DNA of 64,000 bases. It comes from Rhizophlyctis rosea. Lineage: Eukaryota > Chytridiomycota > Chytridiomycetes > Rhizophlyctidales > Rhizophlyctidaceae. The stretch covers positions 1 to 64,000 of the forward strand of contig JADGJC010000047.1 of assembly GCA_027596075.1 (NCBI GenBank). Direction: 5' to 3'. This document shows positions 22,201 through 31,158 of this stretch, in pieces. The notes below the pieces were generated by a model. The model worked only from the letters and a program-made list of their open reading frames with translations. It did not search any database and had not been told where the DNA came from. Position numbers and translations under genes: made by a program. Every line of letters begins with the position of its first letter. Position 1 is the stretch's first letter.

Positions 22201-22944
22201 CGTCAATACGCTCTCCAAATCCGACTCCCGTCTCCTCACGTACACGACGGACTTCTTCCTCGTTACGGGCGCAATGGCAGTCACGGGAGGTGCCGCCCCC
22301 GCTGCAACGGACGTCAAAACAACAGGTGACGACGACACATGGTCTCCACCAACAACCTCCTCATACGCCGGCGCCGCAATAGCATGTCCATCATCCTCCT
22401 CCTCCCGAACATCCTCCTCAGGCGACGGCCCAAAATCAATAGAAATAACACCCTCCTTCTGTCCATCCATGATAATAATACTATTCCTCGACCGTCTCTG
22501 ATACCCTCCCCCACCAGGCCCCTTCTCGCCCGACCTCGGACTCTTCGTCGACGGGATAGACGTCGCCGATATACGATTGTCCCCGCCACCCGTGGGAAGA
22601 CTTATCGACACGGCCGCGTTTCCGTTTCCTGTGCTGACAACGGAGCCGTCAGAGGAAGGGGATGAGAGGAGGATACCAGAAATGCGCTTTTCTTCTTCTT
22701 GTTGTATGTGGAAGATGGAGAATTGGTGGTGATGCGGGAGGGTGATGTTTACTGTTGCACCGGGGGAAAGGTCGGTGTCGGGCGGGTCTGGTTCTGTTTG
22801 GGTGGCTTTTTCGGCGGTTTTAGGGGTGCTGGTGGGATTTGATAGGGATGCCGGGGGAAAGGGTTCTGAAGATGTTGCGGAAACGGGTGCTGAACCAGGA
22901 GCATCTGGTTGATCCGGAAGGGGCATTGGGTCGGTGTCCGTCAT
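16258..22944 (-). CDS. PH and RhoGAP domain protein
   Basis: A GTPase-activating protein for Rho/Cdc42-type GTPases. Exons joining in phase: 22944-21910, 21822-21274, 21185-20994, 20881-17973 (contains the assembly gap), 17845-17625 and 17514-16258. The product is about 2,050 aa. Exons 2-4 hold a PH domain split by a long loop (SGFLLRKE, WVLYFAEVRGRYLMFYSL, later LLDVVTQDELSWDQ). The RhoGAP domain spans the exon 4/5 junction: arginine finger in GLYRVSGS, helix PCCTFDLYEGFIAAT, then CEHLKRVSEY and MSVRNLAIIFGQGLMRP. Between them are poly-Gln, His-rich and Lys/Glu/Arg-rich low-complexity tracts. Domain set resembles Bem3-like polarity GAPs; acts at membranes in actin/polarity control. Confidence 0.85.
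19585..19594. other. assembly gap (10 N)
   Basis: Ten Ns fall inside a Pro/Gly-rich low-complexity part of the RhoGAP gene, next to a run of 13 A. Reading frames on the two sides differ, so the true gap length is not 10 and some coding sequence is missing. Confidence 0.95.
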
Positions 22945-24139
22945 GGTGATGGGATGTATGGTGGGATCTATGATGAATTTTGTTTACATTGCAAGAATAA
23001 GTCGCGTGCAATGCGAATGCTGGTAAATAAACAAAGGTTGGTCTTAGCGTGGCAAGGCTATGCTTTACCTGGATGCTGCAACGACATCTTTAGACAACCT
23101 TTCACTACTGCAAGATAAAGACCGACGCAGGTCCTTCAGCATAGAGCTATGTGAGCTGGGGTGGTATGCCCGTGCCCGTCCCCAAAAAGAAGGGTTTTCG
23201 TTGCAGCAGTGCCCGACAGCGATTACACCCTAACACAAGAGTGGATAAGAATTGCGGGGTGCAACTGGACCCCCGTCCATCGTCAGCGTCTCAGGTCTCT
23301 CACCTTCCAACGATATGGTGCTATAAAGTGGATACTATTGTCACTGTCAATCTCCACCCGTGAGAAAGAGTGCTCCCCTTCACTTCACTCCATACGCGAT
23401 GGTCGGAATAGACAGATGCAGGGTAGTGAGCGAGTGAGTGACAGTGAGAGCGTGGGAAAGAGGCAGAGTCCCAGTGTCCCAGTGTCTTCTGCTAGTACCC
23501 TCCGTTATGCCCGATACGGGGTAAGGGAGACTAGTCAATATGATGAAAAGGTTAATTGAATCATGCGATTTTCCCATGCATGGATTGTGCAAAGAGGATG
23601 AACACCCTCTCTTTCTTGCTTCATGCATCTGCAGACTGCAGCGCATGCAGCTCATGAAGTGTGGCGTGGTTGTGGTCAAAGTTGGGTGGAACGCGCACCA
23701 AAAAATATCGGGCCACCAACCGCATCAGGACTCGGGCCAGTTTTTGTGGTACGAAAATACCGCTGTTCTATCATCGCGTAAGTTCGCGTAAGCAACAAAA
23801 TGGAAAGGATCCAACAACACCAAACTCAATTTGCTGCGCCTTATCGGAGAAGGAGGAGGATCTTCATTGCAGGGGCATGGCGTTTGTTTTTCAATTCAAT
23901 TTTTCATGATTGGATCTCCGTCAATTGGTAACTTATGACTCGACGTAAAGGAGCGTGACTGATGCCACAGATCCGATCCCATTCAGTAGTTCAGCAGCTC
24001 AGTTCTGCCTCAAAGCTCGTAATGCCCAGTTCCCACATCTTCCAAACTTGCGACATTCAACCAACCAAAGATGTCCGGTTGGGCAGACAATCTAATGCCA
24101 AAGTGTATTCCGCACCATCGGTCGAAAACTCTATTCCCC
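22945..24139. other. intergenic region, no gene seen
   Basis: Plus-strand frames such as 23161-23559 have low-complexity Ser/Arg composition and no domain. This spacer separates the divergent 5' end of the RhoGAP gene (22944) from the 3' end of TRM9 (24140). Confidence 0.5.
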
Positions 24140-25400
24140 TCACGTCCTCCGCGCGATGACATACCAATTATCCCGATCATACCCACTGGTCACCACTTCC
24201 GCTCCTCCCGCCCGTTCCACCAACTCGTCCAACTCCCCCTTCAGAAACATATGATAATATCTATGTGCATCATGCACCTGACAGTTAGCATCTCGTGGTT
24301 GTTCACATGTACCAGTAAAGAGAAAAGTAACGCATGCACCAGTAAAGAGAAAAGTAACGCACCTTTGATAAACAACATCCTCCTCCCCATCAACCCGTAT
24401 TGACGTTGACTGCGGCGTCGACGGCACCGGCCCTTTCTCCTTCAGCGTTGATGCCGACTCTGATGACTGTGCAGAAGGTTGAGAGGATGTATTGTCACCG
24501 GAACCGTACACGCGTTTCGGCATATGCCAGGGCACAAAGACGTCTTGCGCTTCAAACTTTCTTCGGCCCTGTATTTTGTATAAGCAGTGTGGACCAGGCA
24601 CCACCAGATAAGGAGAATCCCCACCTTCTGCTCCAAAGCCCACACAAAGATCAATACTTTCCCGCCCGGCCGGAGGATACGTAAGAGTTCCCTTATGGCA
24701 TCTATCCGTCGTTCAGGGGAGGAGAAGTGATGAATCACGGCTATGGACAACACAAAATCCTGTGTATGATTGAGATGAGAAGTCGTCAGTACATATAAAG
24801 CATGGGAAAACAAATTGGAAGAAAGCGCCAGACTCACAAAACAGCAATCCCGATACGGCAAGTTCAAATTATCGCACACCATCGCCTCGAACCCGCGTTG
24901 CCCACATATGGCTATGAGTTTATCGGATCTAAGTAAACCGAAAAGGCATGGTCAGTTTCCAATTTCTCTATTCGACTGGGCGACAGACAAAAGAAACGCA
25001 TACATTGCGCACAGAAACATACCTATCAGACCCAACAGTAACAACCCCCTCGTTAACACCCAAATACTTCCCATTCCCACACCCAACATCCGCCCCAACA
25101 GATCCCACTTCCAACTCTCTATAACATAACAAAACTGGGAATAAGTATCAGTCATCAGGCACACCTCCGTTTAAACATAAAGAACGTGTGTGTGCGCGCC
25201 TTGATCACAACGTACTTCAAAAATGTATCGACAACGGGCCAAGGTTTATATCGAGTGGCGCTAAAGTGGTCGGCGATGACGTTGTAGACATTGTGGACAT
25301 GGATTTGTTCTAGGGCTGGGTTGTTGGTGGGTGTTGTTGGGGGGAGGGGTGTGGAAGTAGGGTTGGCGGTGGGAGTGGGAGTGGGGTTTGCAGTTGCCAT
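24140..25400 (-). CDS. TRM9: Trm9-type tRNA wobble-uridine methyltransferase
   Basis: Catalyses the last step of mcm5U34 formation on tRNA anticodons using S-adenosylmethionine, with Trm112 as activator. Six exons join in phase: 25400-25216, 25118-25023, 24928-24838, 24759-24625, 24568-24363, 24260-24140, giving 277 aa, close to yeast Trm9 (279). Motifs: VYNVIADHFSATRYKPWP, SAM motif I VGADVGCGNGKYLGVN, DNLNLPYRD, VLSIAVIHHFSSPERR, LRPGGKVLIFVWALEQ, and the terminal YYHMFLKGELDELV. The N-terminal 30 residues are a Pro/Thr-rich extension. The last intron contains a 27-bp tandem duplication (see findings). Confidence 0.92.
24303..24358. repeat. 27-bp tandem duplication inside a TRM9 intron
   Basis: Two copies of a 27-bp unit (ACCAGTAAAGAGAAAAGTAA plus 7 bp) stand head to tail in the last intron, 24261-24362. 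Confidence 0.85.
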
Positions 25401-25784
25401 CGTTGTTTGTGGAGATGAGAGCGTGAGAATGGGCAGAGGAGGGTAGCAAGAGAGGAGTCTTCGGGGGTGCTGTTTTTGAGCGTTGAGGAAAATTTTATCC
25501 CGCGGTAGCTCAATTATCCTCTCAATTCCAACAAGGACGGGAAGTTGGGACCCTCATTAACTTTCAAAATATTGTCCTCTGTCAACATTTGCCAAGCATG
25601 TTTTCCACCATACAACATGAAATCATGCATCATCCACAACTTCAAAGGATGAGATTCACTTTTTGTAATATATTCTACCACAATTTAATAGATGACTGCG
25701 AACAGCTGCCTTTCGAATTTGACTCTCATGCACTGCCCCAAACTTGAGACCTTGCTTCATGCGCCCAAACTATTCCGCCGCTCA
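25401..25784. other. intergenic region between convergent/tandem minus-strand genes
   Basis: TRM9 5' flank and 3' flank of the F-box/ankyrin gene. AT-rich around 25590-25690. Nothing else supported. Confidence 0.5.
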
Positions 25785-27578
25785 TTAACATTCCCGCCCC
25801 TGCCACTCAAACACCAACCAACAAGTCTTCGCACGATTCTGGTCCCCGCAACCCTCCCAAAGAGCAGCAAAAATAACCCCTTCCACATAATACTCCCATC
25901 CCCGCCAAACACTCTCCGTATGCACCACCCAAGACCTTTTAACCCTTCCATCCCCAAACACCCCAAACCGCCCATCATCAATAATCCCCAAAAGACTATT
26001 ACACGTCACCCTTACCCGATGCTTCAACATCTTCTGCAACTGGGTCACTTCTCCAGCCGCTTGCCCAACACCCTCCAAACCGCCCTCCATTTCCTCTAAA
26101 ACCGTCCACCACTCGCTCGTGAACTCACCCCCCTTGCAACATCGCATCAAATCCAGTACGTCGCCGATATCGCTGGTGGACTGAGGTGTTGTCTCCAGGT
26201 ACCATGATTGACACCCAACGACATTGTAGAAGTGCTCGGAACCATCATCGCACTCTGCTCGCCAGGCCCGAATACATTGGTGGAAGGCCCCAATTTGCAG
26301 GTCCTCAGGGTGGCTGACTTCCATACCAGATGGTGCGGATCCCAACCTCCTATAAGACTTTCCAATGTTGTCTTTCGTGACGTGTTTAAGAACTTCCCCC
26401 ACCTCCTCCGCAGGATCATTATTCGACGCGTAAGCCCATAAGCCATTCCCAAACGCATCCCGAGCGTTCACATCCGCCCCTGCATCCACCAACTTCCGCA
26501 CCTCTCTCACCCCACCACAGCCAGCCGCCAACATCAAAGGCGTCACCCCATTACAATTCCCCTTCCCAACCAACTCCCTCGGCAACAAGTCAAAGCATTT
26601 GATTGCAAGATCAGTATCCACATGATGAGCATGCATAGCCCACCAATGCATAACTGTATCCCCTTTCGCAAATGACGTTCCCAATTTGACGAGAGGAGAC
26701 GGTTGTGTTGCGGGGAGGAGGATCATTTGCCGGTGGAATGGGTCGGAGGATTGGAGGAATGTACGCAAATGGGTGAACGTGTCTGGTGCCGTTTCATGCA
26801 TATTGCGGTTTTTTGCACGGAGTTTCCAGAGGAAAGCCGAGATGCCGAAGAATGTGGTTGAGAGTTCGTGGAGGATTGGCAGACCAGTTTCTAGTTCTTC
26901 CAGTGTTCGGCATAGGAAGTGAACATAGACTTGCAGGTGAGGCACAGGACAGAAGGTGGTTTGCATTAGGTGGAGGAGGGTACGGAAACGTGCGTCTGTT
27001 GGGCGGGTGCGGGGTGATGTCAGGAATCGGAGGATGGTATCGTGATGGGACTGTGTCCGTGGTAAACCCATCATAGAGTGACAGAGCGGTACAACGGTGG
27101 GTTTGAAAGGCATCGGGCAGGATTTGAGGGCTAGGGAGGAAGGAAGGGAATCTTCCCACCAGTCATGCGTGGGAATGTGGTCACGAATCTCCCGAACGAC
27201 ATTTGTTCGCGGCCACTTCCAGTAGGATAAGCAATTCTCCAAAAGTTCCTGGACGTCACCAAATACGCCGTCGTTGGAGAGTCTGTGGTGGAGCCTTCCG
27301 CTTAGGTCTTTCCAAGTGTCGCAGTTTACGCCGTTGAGGGGGCAGAGTTGAGTGCATGCAATGGTGAAGTCCTGTGGGGAGGGGTAAAAGAAGGGGCGGA
27401 ATAGGCGTCTCCATATGATTGAGGAATCCGCTAGGTGAGTGCAATGTTTGGACAATGAGGAAAGTCGTGCGATTATGGTGAGGGAATTCAGCGAGAGGTT
27501 GTGGGAAAGGAGGTCCAGAAAATGCAGGACGAGGTCGGTGTTTGACAGGAATGTTGTGAGAGAAGCTTCTGGTTGCAT
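25785..27578 (-). CDS. F-box/ankyrin-type protein, 597 aa
   Basis: Single-exon gene from ATG 27578 to a stop at 25785. The N-terminal 65 residues look like an F-box (LVLHFLDLLSHNLSLNSLTI ... IIWRRLFRPFF). One clear ankyrin repeat sits near residues 345-380 (NGVTPLMLAAGCGGVREVRK then LVDAGADVNARD), followed by a half repeat. The C-terminal 200 residues lack known motifs; an acidic segment EEMEGGLEGVG lies near residue 500. Likely an adaptor in ubiquitin ligation or protein binding. Same broad class as the genes at 6456, 37076 and 56928. Confidence 0.75.
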   Translation of the reverse strand: MQPEASLTTFLSNTDLVLHFLDLLSHNLSLNSLTIIARLSSLSKHCTHLADSSIIWRRLFRPFFYPSPQDFTIACTQLCPLNGVNCDTWKDLSGRLHHRLSNDGVFGDVQELLENCLSYWKWPRTNVVREIRDHIPTHDWWEDSLPSSLALKSCPMPFKPTVVPLCHSMMGLPRTQSHHDTILRFLTSPRTRPTDARFRTLLHLMQTTFCPVPHLQVYVHFLCRTLEELETGLPILHELSTTFFGISAFLWKLRAKNRNMHETAPDTFTHLRTFLQSSDPFHRQMILLPATQPSPLVKLGTSFAKGDTVMHWWAMHAHHVDTDLAIKCFDLLPRELVGKGNCNGVTPLMLAAGCGGVREVRKLVDAGADVNARDAFGNGLWAYASNNDPAEEVGEVLKHVTKDNIGKSYRRLGSAPSGMEVSHPEDLQIGAFHQCIRAWRAECDDGSEHFYNVVGCQSWYLETTPQSTSDIGDVLDLMRCCKGGEFTSEWWTVLEEMEGGLEGVGQAAGEVTQLQKMLKHRVRVTCNSLLGIIDDGRFGVFGDGRVKRSWVVHTESVWRGWEYYVEGVIFAALWEGCGDQNRAKTCWLVFEWQGREC

Positions 27579-27938
27579 GGTGAAGGTCTTCCGATAGGGG
27601 CAGACTCTGAACGTTCGACCTGGTGATCAATACTTGTTTTGAAACCAATAAGGGGTGCGAACTCAAAAAAATCCAATGGAAGGAGTGGCAAAGTCAGTCT
27701 GGGCAATGTAACAATGTTGATGGAGAGACAGGGGGTTGAGTCATGTCACTCGCCAAAGCTGTGCCTTTTCGGCCTGATCGCCTGCCGTTTTCCTCCTCCC
27801 TCTCCGATAACATTAGATAATGCAGCAGCAGAAAAAGCGATGCCATATTGCACAACGAGTTTCTATTAGGTTCAATAGGCCCTCTCCCACTGTCTTTATG
27901 TCGCTGTTACTACGCTGTAAAACCTCCCTCAAAACCTC

Positions 27939-28250
27939 CTACCTCTCTGTGACAGTGTGAGCACACTGCCGCTTGGATCCACTCATCATTTTGGACTCGA
28001 TGGACTTCCCACATATTGTCAAGCCTATTCTCTCCCTACCCTCTCCCTCAAAAAGGTCATCCCAGTCAAAAGTCCTGTACCTTCGCCCGACGCGACACAA
28101 TGTCTCCACCACCAGAATCCTCCACCAGAAACTGCTGCCACTCCAGTAAATCTCCATTGTGTCGACGTCGGGGAAGCTCAACATACAAATGGCAAGGTGA
28201 GGAATGCCGACATCAACGGACAGTACAGCACATCCCGTGGACATCATTTT
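27939..28250 (-). pseudogene. N-terminal half of RuvC-like Holliday junction resolvase, inverted
   Basis: The minus-strand frame reads CAVLSVDVGIPHLAICMLSF then MEIYW, a close fit to the first strands of the RNase H-fold resolvases of the fungal mitochondrial Cce1/Ydc2 and poxvirus A22 group (consensus LSxDxGIxNLAxCxL ... W), with the first catalytic Asp present. After about 60 residues the frame loses similarity and stops at 27939. The matching C-terminal half is on the opposite strand just to the right. The upstream part of this frame (28250-28346) overlaps that other half and is shadow. Confidence 0.6.
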
Positions 28251-28261
28251 TTGGCGTCTGT

Positions 28262-28768
28262 TGAGTCTGATTGGCAAGAAAGATGCCTGAAGCTGCTCGC
28301 CATCACCAAAGGCTTTATTGAGACCCTCTCTGAGACCCTTCCGCAATCGGGATATATGAGGAAAATCTGGAAATGGTCACAGAGCAGCAGAGCTCCAACG
28401 GCAGGGAGATGCTCCTGTAGAGCCACGTCTTATTCTCCAACCTTGTGCCCCGCTTCGAGGGCCGATGCCCCATCCGATTTGTCCTTGGATACTTGGTACT
28501 CACGGTCCATGATGGGCCCGTGATGGAATGTCACCTGACACCGCCGAATGCTCGCCGCAAGCACATGGCCATAGAGCAGACCCAGCATTTCCTGTCCACT
28601 GAAGAGCCTTTGCCCAAACGAATTCCCGTCATGCATAAGTCCAAGAAGAAGGACGACCTGGCCATCGCGATCTTGCGACTTGCAAGGGGAAGGCCAATAC
28701 CAGGCCCAGTACTGCTGCGGGAGCATATGTCCCTCCCCCAAAGGGACGCCGGTGCAAGAAGTTTCTGA
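28262..28768 (+). pseudogene. C-terminal half of RuvC-like Holliday junction resolvase, broken
   Basis: The plus strand reads a helix (ERCLKLLAITKGFIETLSET), then after a frame change near 28345 NLEMVTEQQSSNGREM (the catalytic-Glu strand, usually IEQQ/IENQ), an in-frame TAG at 28418-28420, SHVLFSNLVPRF, and finally KSKKKDDLAIAIL, the KKKDDLADA-type motif that supplies the last two acidic residues of Cce1/A22-like resolvases. One frameshift and one stop make it non-functional as assembled. The N-terminal half lies inverted at 27939-28250. Confidence 0.6.
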
Positions 28769-28782
28769 TGTAAAAAGAATCC

Positions 28783-28877
28783 AAGCATGCTAAACTGCTC
28801 GCTGTAGATTTCAAGCATGCTAAACTGAATACCATATTCGAAGGCTATCTTTTCCTAAACTGAACACCATATTCGAA
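28783..28877. repeat. overlapping short direct repeats
   Basis: CAAGCATGCTAAACTG occurs twice (about 28783 and 28812) and a CTAAACTGAAYACCATATTCGAAG block twice (about 28820 and 28854), giving nested direct repeats just after the resolvase remnant. The stretch 28880-29500 shows no gene. Confidence 0.7.
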
Positions 28878-29502
28878 GAACTTTTTCAATTCCTTGTTGG
28901 TTCAATATCCTCACCTTGATGAACAGTTACGACGGTGAAACAGAAACAGAAAGAAAGAGGGCGACCCTTAGCGCCTTATAGTTGATTTAAGCGGGGCAGC
29001 TCATTGCGGCAAAGTCAATTTCCCCTTGGAATCCGGCAGCCGCAAGCGCAACTCGAATTGACCTTCAAGAATGAACGCCTGCCTACGTCCTTGCCGACCA
29101 TGATCAATTGAGTGACGAGATGGCGAGTCTATGTCAATCAGAGCCGTCTCAGATGGCAACATCCTCATTGCATACTTTGCATCATTTTTATCGTTTCACC
29201 TTAGTGTTCGGTTGATGTCGGTGTAGTGGCCTAGTTCAGACAGACTCACATTGTGAATATACCGTAGTCTAAACATCAAGTGTCCAAAGGTTTCATTAGG
29301 ATCAATCCTTTTTTTGGGATGCAACCGTCACGTTTGTCAATTGGTCGGGGTAAAATACACTCAATATACTTGACACTGCATACAGAGTGAAAACGATTTG
29401 AAGCAACTTTTGACTGCGCACTCCATTTGACTAAATACATCAAGCAAGTCTTCGAGACTCTCCATGATATAAGGTGCTCGGCATTACCATATGTCCGCGC
29501 CC

Positions 29503-29632
29503 AATCATTAGTAAGGGCTAAATACATAGCTACTCTATTACAATAAGGCAAAAATAAACATACTATCAATCACTAGCAAGGACTAAGCACATAGCTACTC
29601 TATTACAATCAGGCACAAATCAACATACTATC
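29503..29632. repeat. 65-bp tandem duplication at the 3' end of a membrane-protein gene
   Basis: Unit 1 (29503-29567) and unit 2 (29568-29632) share the core CATAGCTACTCTATTACAAT and the end CATACTATC, differing at about ten positions. Unit 2 contains the stop codon (29628-29630) of the minus-strand gene. Confidence 0.85.
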
Positions 29633-30335
29633 CGGAGGCAACCTCCTGGTGGAACTCTGGCACTTCCATTAGAGAGACTTTGAGCTTTTGGCGCCGGGAT
29701 CGGAAATAGACCATGCCAACAATGGCGACAGCAATGGCAACCGCCCCAAGGCCCGCACCCACAGCAATTGCGACAGTATTTTGGCCAGCACCACCTGTAC
29801 CGTCAGCGGACTGGTTGGCAGGCGTAGACGTGGTAGTTGGTGGTATGAGGGCAGACGGTGGTTGTGTTGTTGTGAACGAATCGGTGCTCTTCACAGTCGC
29901 TGGGAAAGTCGCCACTTGAGTGAATGTGTAAGGACCGGTGTGGTAGCAGGAGGAGGAAAGCAGCCAAATATCGTTCACGCTTGTGTAGGTGACGGTTGAC
30001 AGAGTCCAACCTGGAGCGTTTGTTGCGGTTGGGGATGGTGGCGCGCAGGTCGTGAGGGGGAGGACAGTCAACGTGCAAGTGTTGAGAAGAGTTGGTACGG
30101 CGGTATTCCAGGCGGTACGTGTTTTCGTTATTAGGATGTTTGTATCGGAGCATGCTGGGTAAATGCTTGTGGTGAGGGTGTAGGCTGGTTCGAAAGGCAG
30201 ACATCCGCTCATTGTGAGGGGCGAGATGTCGGTGGGACATTCTGCGAGTGCCGGCCGAAGGTGGGCAGCTGCCAGCAGCAGCAGGACGATCGTGGACGAG
30301 GATGCTGACACGGTGGGTAAGGGCATGTTAAACAC
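29628..30335 (-). CDS. type I single-pass membrane protein
   Basis: 235 aa. Residues 1-31 are a signal peptide (hydrophobic STIVLLLLAAAHLRPALA, cleavage after ALA). The ectodomain (about 160 aa) has nine Cys and many Thr/Ser, with a Thr/Pro/Ser stalk (PPTTTSTPANQSADGTGGAG). A TM helix lies near residues 187-211 (TVAIAVGAGLGAVAIAVAIV), followed by RSRR and a 20-residue cytoplasmic tail. The signal, stalk and glycine-zipper TM resemble fungal surface sensors of the Wsc/mid2 style, but no WSC domain is visible. The stop codon lies inside a 65-bp duplication. Confidence 0.75.
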   Translation of the reverse strand: MFNMPLPTVSASSSTIVLLLLAAAHLRPALAECPTDISPLTMSGCLPFEPAYTLTTSIYPACSDTNILITKTRTAWNTAVPTLLNTCTLTVLPLTTCAPPSPTATNAPGWTLSTVTYTSVNDIWLLSSSCYHTGPYTFTQVATFPATVKSTDSFTTTQPPSALIPPTTTSTPANQSADGTGGAGQNTVAIAVGAGLGAVAIAVAIVGMVYFRSRRQKLKVSLMEVPEFHQEVASG

Positions 30336-30444
30336 CAGTTCTGACGCTTCAGGAAATTTACTGCAGTTGCTGCGGATGAGGTTTTAGAGCAGCTAGAGGA
30401 GGAAATCAAGTAAAAGGGCAGTAATAACCGTAACAAAGCGAATA

Positions 30445-30467
30445 GGGGGGGGGGGGGGGGGGGGGGG
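30445..30467. repeat. G23 homopolymer
   Basis: Twenty-three consecutive G residues on the plus strand, about 110 bp upstream of the ATG of the minus-strand membrane-protein gene. Confidence 0.95.
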
Positions 30468-31158
30468 CGCCGCGTCCCGACTCCGAATCTTTGAGGCGCA
30501 GGTGCTCGTTCGGAGTTACAACTCCGTGCTTAGATGTGGGACACAAAGAAGGCGCACGCCGTCTTCAACTTGGTGTTGCCAGGCTGATACCAGCCGCTTC
30601 CGCGCCCTGTGCACTCTGTGCTTTGCTTATGGACAAGGTGGACGCACGGACACAGAGCGATTCCCCCAGTCGTACCAGCAAGCTCTACTGCATGGTGATC
30701 AGGTGTAGTCCTTACTCTGCACTGGCAATTGGAAGCGCCTTGGAGGATCTGAATTCCTTTTGGGAAAGTCTTGACGGAAAAGTCTCATCAAATCTTTCAA
30801 CCGATGAATGCAAAAAATGACAGAATCTTGTGAAGACAGGTGGTTGGACTCTCCACATGACTCTGCCGTACATTTCATGGCTATGCCCCACCACTCAACG
30901 ACCATCTTCGGCTCCATAGGTCCTGGTAGTGACTTCTGCTCTTGCCATTCCGCTTGGATGTGGGCATTAACGAAGCTCCTGTATATTCGTCGAGGCACGC
31001 CGGAATGACGGGCGAGGAAGTTGCAGACACCTCAAAGCGGTGCATATCTACTTCCAGCACCTGGATGCAGGAGCCGGCCGCAGCTCGAGCTTGCTATGAT
31101 TACCAAATTTTACTGTCATCGAAATTGGAAGGAACGTACAGCTGATGTGTAATTATCG
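30468..31158. other. intergenic region; weak minus-strand ORF
   Basis: A minus-strand frame at 30699-30998 (99 aa) has protein-like composition (EWQEQKSLPGPMEPKMVVEW) but no domain, and a plus-strand frame at 30491-30820 is weaker. Neither is supported enough to call. Confidence 0.35.

Noticed and set aside
28250..28346. Upstream extension of the inverted resolvase frame
   Set aside because: It is the reverse complement of the plus-strand helix of the other half; similarity starts only at CAVLSVDVG.
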